A stretch of DNA of 5,639 nucleotides from SAR116 cluster bacterium (GTDB taxonomy: Bacteria > Pseudomonadota > Alphaproteobacteria > Puniceispirillales > Puniceispirillaceae): the NCBI GenBank assembly GCA_004213025.1, contig SHBC01000082.1, forward strand, positions 1 through 5,639, in the 5' to 3' direction. This document shows, in pieces, positions 5,612-5,639 of the stretch. Numbering within the stretch: position 1 is the first letter of the stretch; each line of letters opens with the position of its first letter. The position numbers were made by a program, and so were the translations under genes. Under the pieces are notes generated by a model. The model made no database searches and had not been told where the DNA came from. It was given only the letters and a program-made list of their open reading frames with translations.

Positions 5612-5639
5612 GCAATTCGCGAAGCACCGACAGTTCCGT
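5541..5639 (-). CDS. C-terminal end of an unidentified protein (partial), with a repeat-encoded tail
   Basis: From the right edge the minus strand is open for 32 codons to a TAA at 5543-5541. It begins TELSVLRELQAR, which has the look of an amphipathic helix and suits the local codon bias. It then runs into a tail containing RAHDT, RAHYT and RAHDT, ending in TGVA. The tail is encoded by three 15-bp tandem repeats, and one arm of a 12-bp inverted repeat starts exactly where it begins (codons for A-R-T), so the natural C-terminus may have been replaced. It is co-oriented with the tct operon and 215 bases from tctC. A regulator would be common in this position, but nothing visible proves one. 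The opposite strand is also open here, though its product looks less protein-like. Confidence 0.45.
   Translation of the reverse strand, partial: TELSVLRELQARTSRAHDTRAHYTRAHDTGVA
5553..5597. repeat. Three 15-bp tandem repeats, unit GGTGTCATGCGCGCG
   Basis: Three contiguous 15-base units at 5553-5567, 5568-5582 and 5583-5597; the only difference is C to A at position 6 of the middle unit. Because 15 is a multiple of 3, the array can expand or contract without shifting frame. On the minus strand it encodes RAHDT, RAHYT and RAHDT near the end of the partial gene. A palindrome ACACCGGTGT (5548-5557) overlaps the first unit. Confidence 0.9.

Noticed and set aside
5442..5639. + strand reading frame open to the right edge, with ATG codons at 5559, 5574 and 5589 inside the repeats
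   Set aside because: The translated product (repeated MRAGV) is not protein-like, there is no convincing ribosome-binding site, and the minus strand gives a more plausible helix-like sequence. It cannot be excluded without sequence beyond the edge.

Overview
The window (5.6 kb, GC-rich, with strong G/C preference at third codon positions) looks like chromosomal sequence of a proteobacterium, most likely an alphaproteobacterium. That placement is an inference from base composition and from the style of the tripartite tricarboxylate transporter (TTT) proteins; no rRNA or other phylogenetic marker is present.

Layout. At the left edge, on the + strand, is the 3' portion of a short-chain dehydrogenase/reductase (SDR) gene; its N-terminus with the dinucleotide-binding glycine motif lies outside the window. 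It converges, with only 19 bases between stop codons, on a tightly packed minus-strand operon. In transcription order this operon (5325 down to 721) is: tctC-type periplasmic solute-binding protein, tctB-type small membrane subunit, tctA-type large permease, an AtuA-family (DUF1446) protein, and a small DUF4387 protein. The junctions are TAATG (1-base overlap), a 4-base gap, ATGA (4-base overlap) and an 8-base overlap. The five genes are therefore almost certainly one transcript, with translational coupling likely at most joints.

How they work together. TctC should capture an organic anion, probably a carboxylate, in the periplasm, and TctA/TctB should move it across the inner membrane. The two downstream soluble proteins are a recurring pair of unassigned function, probably acting on the imported acid or its CoA ester. 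The substrate cannot be read from the sequence. The convergent SDR may or may not belong to the same pathway.

Upstream region (5326-5639). Ahead of tctC there is a strong Shine-Dalgarno sequence and a candidate promoter (TTGACA, 16-base spacer, CATCAT). A 7-bp-arm dyad is centred on the -10 element, with a second dyad just upstream of the -35 and a short perfect hairpin in the predicted leader. At the right edge the minus strand holds what looks like the last 32 codons of another gene, whose tail is built from three 15-bp tandem repeats. A perfect 12-bp inverted repeat (5449-5460 and 5600-5611) encloses those repeats, the stop codon and part of the intergenic region. It suggests a small inserted element or a long-range hairpin, and is the least explained structure in the window.
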